Made by a program: the position numbers and the translations under genes. Positions 18,023 to 25,574 of a stretch of 63,071 nucleotides of DNA are shown here, in pieces. The notes under the pieces are model-generated. The model searched no databases, was not told the DNA's origin, and worked only from the letters and a program-made list of their open reading frames with translations. How positions within the stretch are numbered: position 1 is the first letter of the stretch; each line of letters begins with the position of its first letter. Source of the DNA: Streptomyces albidus (ex Kaewkla and Franco 2022) (lineage in GTDB: Bacteria; Actinomycetota; Actinomycetes; Streptomycetales; Streptomycetaceae); the NCBI RefSeq assembly GCF_013870515.1, contig NZ_JACBXA010000007.1, positions 1 through 63,071 of the forward strand, read 5' to 3'.

Positions 18023-18646
18023 TCAGCGGCATCCCACAGGTCCCGTGCGCACCTCGTATCCCCGGGCTCCCTGGCGCACCACGAGATTCGCATACGAATA
18101 CGAGGCGTCCTCCGTGAAATGCTCGGTCTCGGCACGCGTCCAAGTTGTCCAGAAACCATCGAGCTCTTGGCCGTCCCGTAGCCGTCCGCGACGCCAGGCC
18201 TCATCCGCGCGGAGATCCATCCAGTGCACGCACGCCAGGTGCGGGCGCACAGCGCGGCGGCCGGCCCCCACCCCCTCGATGAGCACCACGGGCTCCGGCG
18301 GCACCTCGACGTCAGCATCCGGAGGGAAGCTCCGGCGCGTCCAGTCGTAGGCCGCGTAGCGCGCGGTCCGGCCCTGCGAGAGGGGAGTCAGGACCTGTTC
18401 CGTCAGCCGTCCGGTCCAGTCGAAGAAGGACTCGTGACTCGCCAGGTCGTCCAGGTGCACCACAGGCGCACCCCCCAGCTCCTCGGAGAGGCGGGCCGCG
18501 AACGTCGTCTTGCCCGACCCCGCGTGCCCGTCGACGGCCACGAGCCGCACCGGCCCGCAGGAGGGCGGCAGCGCCCGAAGACAGGCGGTGAGACGGGCGA
18601 GCGGGACGGGTATATGGGGATCGACGGGCGGGTTCATCGGACGCAT
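18023..18646 (-). CDS. Uridine-kinase-like P-loop NTPase
   Basis: 207 aa. Walker A is AVDGHAGSGKTTFAARLSEEL near residues 37-55, followed by VVHLDDLASHESFFDWTGRL and PVVLIEGVGAGRRAVRPHL, the pattern of the Streptomyces uridine kinase / nucleoside-kinase-like family. The lid and Asp-containing substrate loop (LDDL) are present. The true substrate is not known; many of these are annotated as uridine kinase without proof. ATG at 18637 is an equally good start. It is divergent from the C39 peptidase gene, with a short inverted repeat between them. Confidence 0.8.
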   Translation of the reverse strand: MRPMNPPVDPHIPVPLARLTACLRALPPSCGPVRLVAVDGHAGSGKTTFAARLSEELGGAPVVHLDDLASHESFFDWTGRLTEQVLTPLSQGRTARYAAYDWTRRSFPPDADVEVPPEPVVLIEGVGAGRRAVRPHLACVHWMDLRADEAWRRGRLRDGQELDGFWTTWTRAETEHFTEDASYSYANLVVRQGARGYEVRTGPVGCR

Positions 18647-18696
18647 CGGCTTCAGCGTACGGTCCGTCCGCTCCGAACCCCCGCGTCACTGGTCCA

Positions 18697-18710
18697 CACC
18701 AATGTTGGTG
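18697..18710. promoter_or_regulatory. Possible operator between divergent genes
   Basis: CACCAA-TG-TTGGTG is a 6-bp inverted repeat with a 2-nt centre, placed between the divergent kinase (start 18646) and peptidase (start 18813). No regulator gene is adjacent, so its use is a guess. Confidence 0.3.
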
Positions 18711-18812
18711 GGGGCGTCGAAGGCCTGTTCTCTGGCCCGAGGGGCGCTCCAGCGGCGATAGTGGCACTCTTACGCGCACCTGCCGCCGTACGGAAACCGA
18801 GTTGAGGGATCT

Positions 18813-20186
18813 ATGGCCATGAACAGCAGACCCGCCACGCGCCGCACCGTACTGGCCGCCGTCGTCGCCACGGCGGCCGGCGTCGCGGGAGCCCCACCGG
18901 CGTACGCGGGCGGGCGGGCGGCCGCGAAGGCGGGCCGCGACGCGTCGAAGATCTCGATGCGCACCTGGAGCCGCTACCGCGACTGGGCGGAGGGCAAGGC
19001 CGAAGGGGTGCGCGCGGTCAACGGGAACCGGCCCTCCATCGTCTTCGAGCGTCCGCAGGGCACCGCCGAGTACAAGGACCCGCACACCGGCGAGAGCGCC
19101 ACCTGGGAGTACGCCACCTGGACCTCGCCGCTGCACAAGTCCGGCGTGCCGGCCGGCGAGGTCATCACGTCCTGGAACGCCCATACGCCCAAGGGCACTT
19201 GGCTGCGCATCGAACTCCACGGCGTCTACTCCGACGGCACGAAGACGCCCTGGTACACCATGGGCATCTGGACCGCCGGCGACGGCAAGGACGTTCCGCG
19301 GCGTACGTCCGTCGACGACCAGACGGACGACAAGTCCAGCGTGTGGACCGACACCTTCGCCATCGACGACCTGGCCGACGGCCTCCGGCTCGTGGCCTAC
19401 CAGGTGCGCCTGACCCTCTACCGCGCGATCGCCAGCGGCTCCAAGCCCGCGGTGTGGCGCGTCAGCGCGATGAGCTCGGACGTTCCCGACCGCTTCGAGG
19501 TCCCCGCATCGAAGCCCGGCGTCGGTCGCGGCGTCGAGCTGGACGTGCCGCCCTACTCGCAGGAGATCCACAAGGGCCAGTACCCGGAGTACGACAACGG
19601 CGGCGAAGCGTGGTGCAGCCCGACCTCCTCGCAGATGATCCTCTCGTACTGGGGCCGGAAGCCGTCCGCCGAGGACCTGTCCTGGGTCAACCCCGACTAC
19701 GCGGACCCGCAGGTCTGCCACGCGGCTCGCCACACCTTCGACTACCAGTACGACGGCTGCGGCAACTGGCCCTTCAACGCCGCCTATGCCGCCACGTACC
19801 GGAACATGGAGGCTGTGGTCACGCGCCTCGGCAGCCTCACCGACGCGGAGCGCCTGGTGGCCGCGGGCATCCCCGTCATCACCTCCCAGTCCTTCATCGA
19901 GACCGAACTCGACGGTGCGGGATACGGCACCGCGGGGCACCTGATGACGGTCGTCGGCTTCACCAAGGAAGGCGACATCATCGCGAACGACCCCGCGTCC
20001 GACGACAACGACGCGGTGCGGCACGTCTACAAGCGTCGCCAGTGGGAGAACATCTGGCTCCGCACGAAGCGCAAGGACGCGGACGGCAAGGTCAAGTCCG
20101 GTACGGGCGGCGTGTGTTACCTGTACTTCCCGACCAGCCTGACCGAGAAGCAGCGGCGGGTTCTCAAGTCCCTCGGCGTGCTCTGA
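18813..20186 (+). CDS. Tat-exported peptidase C39-family protein
   Basis: 457 aa. The N-terminus carries RPATRRTVLAAVVATAAG and a cleavage region PPAYAGG, a twin-arginine signal. Residues about 80-230 form a beta-rich domain (WEYATWTSPLHKSG, WLRIELHGVYSDG). The C-terminal papain-like C39 domain has the catalytic Cys268 in EAWCSPTSSQMILSYWG, His376 in GTAGHLMTVVGF and Asp393 in IANDPAS. It resembles the secreted Streptomyces C39-like proteins rather than bacteriocin-transporter peptidases, since there is no ABC domain and no bacteriocin precursor nearby. Substrate is unknown. GAGGGA precedes the ATG; a 13-bp hairpin terminator follows. Confidence 0.85.
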   Translation: MAMNSRPATRRTVLAAVVATAAGVAGAPPAYAGGRAAAKAGRDASKISMRTWSRYRDWAEGKAEGVRAVNGNRPSIVFERPQGTAEYKDPHTGESATWEYATWTSPLHKSGVPAGEVITSWNAHTPKGTWLRIELHGVYSDGTKTPWYTMGIWTAGDGKDVPRRTSVDDQTDDKSSVWTDTFAIDDLADGLRLVAYQVRLTLYRAIASGSKPAVWRVSAMSSDVPDRFEVPASKPGVGRGVELDVPPYSQEIHKGQYPEYDNGGEAWCSPTSSQMILSYWGRKPSAEDLSWVNPDYADPQVCHAARHTFDYQYDGCGNWPFNAAYAATYRNMEAVVTRLGSLTDAERLVAAGIPVITSQSFIETELDGAGYGTAGHLMTVVGFTKEGDIIANDPASDDNDAVRHVYKRRQWENIWLRTKRKDADGKVKSGTGGVCYLYFPTSLTEKQRRVLKSLGVL

Positions 20187-20197
20187 CATCCACAGAG

Positions 20198-20230
20198 ACG
20201 GGCCCCTCGCACACGTTGCGAGGGGCCCGT
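20198..20230 (+). terminator. Hairpin terminator after the C39 peptidase gene
   Basis: Perfect 13-bp stem, 20198-20210 with 20218-20230, and a 7-nt loop, followed by a pyrimidine-rich run (TCTGCTTCC). Confidence 0.85.
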
Positions 20231-20404
20231 TCTGCTTCCGGCAGTCGCCGGTGCCGCCTCGGGTGCGCGGCTTGCCTTTGCCGTTGTGTCCGGGCGGCCG
20301 GTACGGATGTGCCGGGCCCGGACGCCGCCAGCGGGCCGTCGCCACCGATGATTCTCTTCGTTCCCGATCGTCTCCACCTGGAGAGCGAAACGGAGAGGTG
20401 AGAG

Positions 20405-21079
20405 ATGAGCGTGTTCGTCTTGGTTCCCGGGGCCGGGGGCGCGGCGTGGTACTGGCACCGTGTCGTGCCGGAGTTGCACGCGCGGGGCCATGAGGCGGTC
20501 GCCGTCGATCTGCCTGGCGCCGACGAGTACGCGGGGTTGCCCGAGTACACCGAGGCGGTGGTCGCTGCGATCGGCGATCACGATGAGCTGGTGTTGGTGG
20601 CCCAGTCGATGGGCGGTTTCACCGCCCCGATGGTCTGCGCTCGTGTGCCGGTGGATCTGCTGGTCCTGGTGAACGCGATGATTCCGTTGCCAGGCGAGAC
20701 GCCGGGGGCGTGGTGGGGGAGTACCGGATCGGAGGCGGCCCGTGTGGCGGCAGCCGAAGCAGGCGGGTACACCTCGGAATTCGACCTGGACACCTACTTC
20801 CTGCATGACGTGCCGGCCGAGGTCGCCGCCGCAGGGGAGGCGCACCAGCGGCCGGAGGCCGATGTCGCCTTCGGCCAGCCCTGCGGCATCGAGCGATGGC
20901 CGGAGGTGACGACGCGCGTGCTTGCCGCATCCGAGGACCGGTTCTTCCCCGTGGATTTCCAGCGGCGAGTCGCGCGCGAGCGTCTCGGGGTCACGGCCGA
21001 TGTCGTCCCGGGCGGTCACTTGGTCGCGCTGTCACACCCCGTGGAGCTGGTCGACCGGCTGATCGGTCATCTGCCCTGA
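20405..21079 (+). CDS. Alpha/beta hydrolase
   Basis: 224 aa with GGAGAGGTGAGAG before the ATG. It opens SVFVLVPGAGGAAWYWHRVVPEL, has the nucleophile elbow AQSMGGF (Ser near residue 66) and the C-terminal histidine in VVPGGHLVALSHP. The acid is probably in LAASEDRFFPVDF. This compact type resembles plant salicylate-esterase-like (MES) hydrolases. The substrate is not evident. It stands alone, after the terminator of the peptidase gene and convergent with the pentapeptide gene. Confidence 0.85.
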   Translation: MSVFVLVPGAGGAAWYWHRVVPELHARGHEAVAVDLPGADEYAGLPEYTEAVVAAIGDHDELVLVAQSMGGFTAPMVCARVPVDLLVLVNAMIPLPGETPGAWWGSTGSEAARVAAAEAGGYTSEFDLDTYFLHDVPAEVAAAGEAHQRPEADVAFGQPCGIERWPEVTTRVLAASEDRFFPVDFQRRVARERLGVTADVVPGGHLVALSHPVELVDRLIGHLP

Positions 21080-21224
21080 AGCGACGTCGGGCTGTCCCCG
21101 TCGGGCGACAGGGCGGTGACGTCACCTCGCATGAACATCCGGGAGCCGGTTCATCGGCCCTTGGCGCTGAGAGCACGCCGAACGATCGCTGTCGCGGTGG
21201 GGGAACGATCGGCCCGTCGGCGTC

Positions 21225-21908
21225 TTACCGGTGGAGAGTCTTCGCGTAGGTGACATCCAGCTCGGCGGCGAGGGCCTCGGCCAGCTGGAGCCTCTGGGCC
21301 GGGTCGATGACGATCTGCTCGAGCGAGGCGAGGCCGCAGAGCTGGGAGAGGTCGTTGCCGCGCAGGTCCAGGCCGCGGTACTTGCCGCCGTCGAACTCGG
21401 TCAGCCGGAGGTCGCAGTCGTCGATCACGACGCCGCTCAGGTCGGCGTCGGCGAAGGCGGTCTCACGCAGCGAGCACCGGGCGAAGATCACGGGACCGGT
21501 GGCCCGCACGCGGGTGCAGGTGCTGTAGTCGAGCCTGCAGTTCTCGAAGAGGACATTCTCGAACGTGACGTCTCGCAGGGCGGCGCCCGTCAGAGTGCAG
21601 TCGCGGAAGACGGTGCCGGCGACCTTGCTGTCCGTCCACTGGAGGTCGGCCAGGTCGCAGTCGGAGAACTCCACGGAGTCGACCCGGAGTTGGTCGAGCC
21701 AGGTGCGCCGGGACTTGAGGCCGGTGATCCGCCCGTCCATCAGGTGCGTGTCGGCCAGGCTGAGGTCGCGCAGCTCGGCGTCGGCGTAGTGGAACTCCGC
21801 CATGCGGCCTCGACCGCTCTCCAACGACGTGACGTCGGATAAGCAGATGCCCGGTGCGTCCAAAGCGGGGAGCGTGACGCTCGTGCGGCGAATCGTGCGG
21901 GTGTCCAT
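21225..21908 (-). CDS. Pentapeptide-repeat protein
   Basis: 227 aa from ATG 21908 (GAGAGG upstream). From about residue 50 it reads as A(D/N)LxX repeats: ADAELRDLSLADTHLMDG, FSDCDLADLQWTDSKVAG, FRDCTLTGAALRDVTF, FENCRLDYSTCTRVRA, FADADLSGVVIDDCDL. These build a right-handed beta helix. Pentapeptide proteins can mimic DNA (QnrB, MfpA) and protect gyrase, but most in Streptomyces have no known role. No quinolone or gyrase gene is nearby, so no function is inferred. Confidence 0.85.
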   Translation of the reverse strand: MDTRTIRRTSVTLPALDAPGICLSDVTSLESGRGRMAEFHYADAELRDLSLADTHLMDGRITGLKSRRTWLDQLRVDSVEFSDCDLADLQWTDSKVAGTVFRDCTLTGAALRDVTFENVLFENCRLDYSTCTRVRATGPVIFARCSLRETAFADADLSGVVIDDCDLRLTEFDGGKYRGLDLRGNDLSQLCGLASLEQIVIDPAQRLQLAEALAAELDVTYAKTLHR

Positions 21909-22252
21909 GACCAGCCTCTCAGCGCGGACCGGGCGCCGGCGCTGCTGGCTGCCCGCAGAAATCGGAAGGGCCCTCGCCGACATCGACGAGCGATGACACG
22001 GAGGTCAGTGCGACTCCCCACGCCGCCTCGCACTCCCGCTCGTTCTGCACCGGGCGAGACGTCTCACCCGCAGGGGTCCTGGCGCCGCGTGCCTGTACGT
22101 GTCTCGCTGAAGATTCGCCTTCTGGATCACGGCCCGGACAGTACCCAACTCACCTGCCCCGGAAGCGCGGTCGCGTCGAATGGCCAGAACGCTTGCTCAG
22201 ATCCACCGCCGGGGTGCGTCGCACACCAGGGCTTCTGCAACACGTGGTGGAG
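21909..22252. other. Intergenic, no gene seen
   Basis: 344 bp between the pentapeptide gene and the SDR gene, both on the minus strand. It must hold the pentapeptide promoter. I see no RNA gene, strong hairpin or repeat. Confidence 0.5.
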
Positions 22253-22909
22253 CTACGCGCCCACCACGACCCGGAACCGGTCTCGATCCGCGTGCAGTCG
22301 CCACAGCTGTTCAGCCAAGTCGCCGGGATCACCGAGGGCTTCACCGGGACCGATCCTGACCGGCACCACGAGGTGCGACACGTGAATGTTCTCCGGGGCG
22401 AGTGCCTCATGGAGCATGGTCAGGTAGGCGGCCTCGCCGGCCATCGCGATGCTGGTGCCCGCAACTCTCCCTGCTGGTACCAGCGATGAACCGCCGCTGA
22501 CGAACAACAGGGAGCCGGTTCCGCGTTCGCGCATGCCGGGCAGCACGGCCTCCACGGCTGTCATGGGGCCGTGGACACTGAACTCGAAGGCGGCTTGTGC
22601 CTGTTCCCGTGTGGTCTCGAGCACCGGCTGCAGGTAGTCGGAGGCGGGCAGTGGACTGTACTCGAGTACGTCGATACTGCCGAAGTGCCTCTCAGCTTCG
22701 AGCAGTGCGCTGGAGAGTGCTTCGTGATCCCGGACGTCAGCGGTGAAACCGGCAGCGTCCAGACCGTCCTCGCCCAAGGCGGTCGCCATGGTGTCCAGCC
22801 GCTCCTGGTTCCGGGAGATCAACGCAATCCGGTGGTCGTGGGAGCCGAAGACGCGTGCGACGGCCATGCCCATCTGCGGGCCTGCGCCGATGATGGCGAG
22901 GGTTGGCAT
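22253..22909 (-). CDS. SDR-family protein with a degenerate active site
   Basis: 218 aa. The Rossmann start is TLAIIGAGPQMGMAVARVFG (GxGxxxG) and the NADP-type basic residues follow in ISRNQERL; FTADVRDHEAL and DVLEYSPL are in their usual places. The catalytic Tyr-x3-Lys is missing: after the Ser segment FVSGGSSLVPAGRVAGTS the expected YxxxK position reads AMAGEAAYLTML with no lysine. This SDR subgroup occurs in Streptomyces. It may bind NADP without reducing a substrate, or use other residues. It is oriented like its neighbours but is more than 200 bp from each. Confidence 0.75.
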   Translation of the reverse strand: MPTLAIIGAGPQMGMAVARVFGSHDHRIALISRNQERLDTMATALGEDGLDAAGFTADVRDHEALSSALLEAERHFGSIDVLEYSPLPASDYLQPVLETTREQAQAAFEFSVHGPMTAVEAVLPGMRERGTGSLLFVSGGSSLVPAGRVAGTSIAMAGEAAYLTMLHEALAPENIHVSHLVVPVRIGPGEALGDPGDLAEQLWRLHADRDRFRVVVGA

Positions 22910-23142
22910 GAGACTCCTCGGGTTGCTGGAACTGACAAGGACCCTAGAAGAATGGACAGTCCCGGCCTGTCGCCTGGCCAGATTCGCCGCGACGGGTCCC
23001 CTCGCTCGGTCTCACCGAGGCGGATGTCTCGCAGTTGTTCACTCGGCTCCACTGCGACGGAGACTGACGGATGGCTCGTCGCTCGACGCGGACAACCTGA
23101 GGTCCGTGATGAACGCCTCGCAGCTGTCAGCCACGGTACGTC

Positions 23143-23667
23143 TCAGCCAGGGAAGAGAGGCTCGTAGGGCGCGCCCTCCGGCGTGAAGATGAGGACGAAG
23201 TTCCCTCCGATTCCCAGCACCACCTCCCGCAGGCGGTCCAAGACGTCCTTTTCAGCAGCAAGGGCAAGGCCAAGGGCGGCGGCTGCACGGTCTCGTCGAG
23301 CCTCGAGGTTCGGCACTTCCTCCAGGTACTCCGCCGCGAGCTGACGACTTTCCTCCGCAGTGAACCTCTGACAGCCGCGCCACCATGGGGCGACCAACAG
23401 GAGCTGCAGGAGTTCGGGGAAGCCGATCGCCAGCAACGCCGCACCCCCTTCGGAGTCCGCATACAAGACAGGACGTTCCTCGCCACCCTCGCCGCAGAAG
23501 AAGAAGGTGCCCCCGGCCCCGTCGCCCGCGAAACCCTCCAGCGCGGCACCCGAGGCGAGGTGGACTTCCTCGACATGGTCGCCTCGGTCCAGGTCGAAGT
23601 CCCCCGGCCAAGTGAGAAAACGGGCAGCTTCTTCCTGCTCGCGGACGGCACCGATCAACGAGTTCAT
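23143..23667 (-). CDS. Hypothetical protein, possibly SMI1/KNR4 (SUKH)-like
   Basis: 174 aa from ATG 23667. The middle reads GGTFFFCGEGGEERPVLYADSEGGAALLAIG, then FPELLQLLLVAPWW, a pattern I associate with SUKH-superfamily immunity-type proteins, though the match is by eye and not decisive. The C-terminus has RDRAAAALGL and VLGIGGNFVLIF. SUKH proteins often neutralise secreted toxins, but no toxin gene (CdiA, Rhs, WXG) is adjacent. The ribosome site is weak; the GTG or ATG at 23697 is an alternative. Confidence 0.6.
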   Translation of the reverse strand: MNSLIGAVREQEEAARFLTWPGDFDLDRGDHVEEVHLASGAALEGFAGDGAGGTFFFCGEGGEERPVLYADSEGGAALLAIGFPELLQLLLVAPWWRGCQRFTAEESRQLAAEYLEEVPNLEARRDRAAAALGLALAAEKDVLDRLREVVLGIGGNFVLIFTPEGAPYEPLFPG

Positions 23668-23769
23668 GCGCGGGAGCTTAGGCCCGCCCCCTGACAAGCA
23701 TTATTGAGTAGCGATCGGGGAACCGGCTGAACTGCCCGCAGCGGTCCGTGTGTTCGTTAGCCGTTCTTC

Positions 23770-24240
23770 TCAGCCTGTCGGTGGAGTACCGCCGCGCGCT
23801 CGCATCGGTGGCGGCTCTTCCCCGAACACCCAAGGCGCCAGGACGAGTTCGCGCCCGTCCGGATCCAGATACGTCACCGCGTCGTTGAGATCCCAGTACC
23901 GGTACTGCTGCGCGGGCTCGTAGCCGGCCTCGGTGATCCGCCGTGCCACGACATCGCGTGCTGCCTTGCCGGAGAAGTACAGCACCAGCTCCTCGTGGCG
24001 GTCCACGGGCACCGGTTCGAGCCCTTCCACCAGTTCGAACGTGGTCGATGCTCCGGGCAAGCCGAAAATCGCACAGCCGAAGTCGTCCGGGCCGGTCTCG
24101 GCGGCGTACAGCAACGGCAGCCCGACCACGTCGCGGTAGAAGATCACGCATTCCTCGTACCGGTTGCAGCGCCGCCCGATCCGGGTGGCGCCGACGGCCA
24201 AGCCCTCGGGCCAGCTGTTCGTCTCGTTCACGCACACCAT
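23770..24240 (-). CDS. VOC (glyoxalase-fold) protein
   Basis: 156 aa with two beta-alpha-beta3 halves: the first around NRYEECVIFYRDVVGLPLLY, the second around TEAGYEPAQQYRYWDL and TYLDPDGRELVLAPW. The C-terminal Glu in GRELVL is a typical metal ligand. The single VOC fold covers glyoxalases, resistance proteins and dioxygenases; nothing here decides which. The last about 20 residues are a Pro/Arg tail. It lies 72 bp after the hypothetical gene start region and on the same strand. Confidence 0.75.
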   Translation of the reverse strand: MVCVNETNSWPEGLAVGATRIGRRCNRYEECVIFYRDVVGLPLLYAAETGPDDFGCAIFGLPGASTTFELVEGLEPVPVDRHEELVLYFSGKAARDVVARRITEAGYEPAQQYRYWDLNDAVTYLDPDGRELVLAPWVFGEEPPPMRARGGTPPTG

Positions 24241-24380
24241 CCTTTAGCTGTCTCACTGAAGCGGCCAGGTCCGCAGCCTGATGGAGGCAACCTGCGGAGC
24301 ACATCCGCGGGCCGCCGGCAAACATCGAGAACTTCGTTGCAGCGCCCTCCTCAGCGCACACTCCTTCAGCGACCTGTCGC

Positions 24381-24950
24381 TCAACCGGTCGGCCAGTCTC
24401 CGCGCCCGGCCAGATGCAGCACCAGGGCGGCGATGTTCCAGGCATCGTCGTCGCCCCGGTGGTGACGGCCCTCCAGGGGGAGGCCGGCCACCGTCAGCGC
24501 CTGGGCCATTCCGGGGCGTCGGCCCAGGCCGTGGGAGGCGGTGAAGGCTGCCTTCGCGTTGGTGTGACGGCGGCCGAAGGGATACCTCGTATCCGTGTTC
24601 CGGCACTGGCGGGTGAACTGGTTCCGGTCGTAGTCGCCCCAACTGGCCCATGGCAGCAGGCCCGTGCGGTGCCGGTCCGCGAGTGCCCGGCACGCCTCGG
24701 CGAAGGGCAGCCCCTGGTCCACGTCGGTCTGCGTCAGCCCGGTCAGCCGCGTACAGAACGGGCTCACGCTCGATCGTGCCGGGCGTACCAGCAGCCGGTG
24801 CTTTGCGACGCGCTCGCCCACGCGCAGGTCGACGACGGTGAGCCCGATCTCGATGATCTCGCTGACCTGGCCGGGCGGCGGCCGTCCCTCCCAGCACGTC
24901 GCTTCGACATCGACCACGTTCAGCAGGTGCTCGTCCACGTCCCCGTCCAC
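24381..24950 (-). CDS. DEDDh-family 3'-5' exonuclease
   Basis: 189 aa. Exo I is NVVDVEATCWEG with EIIEIGLTVVDL just after it, exo II includes PWASWGDYDRNQF, and exo III is HHRGDDDAWNIAAL, so the four acidic residues and the histidine are all seen. This resembles the ERI-1/KapD-like subgroup, which trims RNA or DNA ends. The middle segment RRHTNAKAAF is part of the same family. Role in this organism unknown. It is divergent from the symporter-phosphatase pair, with about 410 bp between. Confidence 0.8.
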   Translation of the reverse strand: MDGDVDEHLLNVVDVEATCWEGRPPPGQVSEIIEIGLTVVDLRVGERVAKHRLLVRPARSSVSPFCTRLTGLTQTDVDQGLPFAEACRALADRHRTGLLPWASWGDYDRNQFTRQCRNTDTRYPFGRRHTNAKAAFTASHGLGRRPGMAQALTVAGLPLEGRHHRGDDDAWNIAALVLHLAGRGDWPTG

Positions 24951-25363
24951 GAGGAGTGAGGATAGGGACAGCCTCGCGCCAGGTCATCCGGATTCGGGCC
25001 TCCACCGCCCGCCGGCCCACGCCCGCTACACGGCGGCAGAGCGCGGACCTGCCGCTCCTGCTCACGGTGATGCTCCGACTCGGCCTCGACGGACCAGGCG
25101 GCACGATCGCTCGTCCGGTTCGAGAATCCGTCTCGAGCCCGTGTGGCGGTGACCCGCGCTGCCACTTTTCGGTCAGGATCACTCTGGGGCAGCCGGCTCG
25201 TGATCGCTCTCGCCGACCTGGCTCACATCAGGTAGTGGGCGTCCCGGTGCCGTGTTGGACTGGGCAGAGTGTTGATCATGACGATGCCGATCGGCGTCGT
25301 GGTGCGGCACCGGACATACCCGGTCGCTCCCATGGCCTGACATCGAGGATACGGAGGCAGCCG
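24951..25363. other. Intergenic upstream of the symporter-phosphatase pair
   Basis: 413 bp between divergent genes. A 20-codon open frame (ATG near 25278, reading MPIGVVVRHRTYP and ending TGA near 25340) sits just before the 68-aa gene but has no clear ribosome site. I see no strong hairpin or known riboswitch. Promoters for both sides must be here. Confidence 0.4.
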
Positions 25364-25570
25364 GTGGCGGACCCGCGAGACGACGAGCAGCTCGCCGGAC
25401 GCCTGGTGGCCGTGACCGCGTTGGGAATGGTGCTGATCGTTCCGCCGCTGCTGGCGCAGTTCGACCGAACGGACCGGGTCTTCGGCGTCCCGATTCTCTG
25501 GGCCTACCTGTACATCGTCTGGGTGATCGTGATCGGCCTGGTCGCCCTCATCAGCGGCAGATCGAGGTAA
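25364..25570 (+). CDS. Small membrane protein (DUF3311-like) preceding the symporter
   Basis: 68 aa from GTG 25364 with GGAGG 7 nt upstream; the longer open frame has no such site. Two hydrophobic helices are clear: LVAVTALGMVLIVPPLLAQF and PILWAYLYIVWVIVIGLVAL. This size and plan match the small accessory subunits (DUF3311/DUF485-like) encoded before sodium:solute symporters. It ends 4 bp before the start of the symporter-phosphatase gene, so co-translation is likely. Inferred role: a stabilising or regulatory partner of the transporter domain. Confidence 0.8.
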   Translation: MADPRDDEQLAGRLVAVTALGMVLIVPPLLAQFDRTDRVFGVPILWAYLYIVWVIVIGLVALISGRSR

Positions 25571-25574
25571 CGCC

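Noticed and set aside
18312..20345. 677-codon open frame on the minus strand
   Set aside because: Antisense to the C39 peptidase; only its first-strand partner shows motifs and good codon use.
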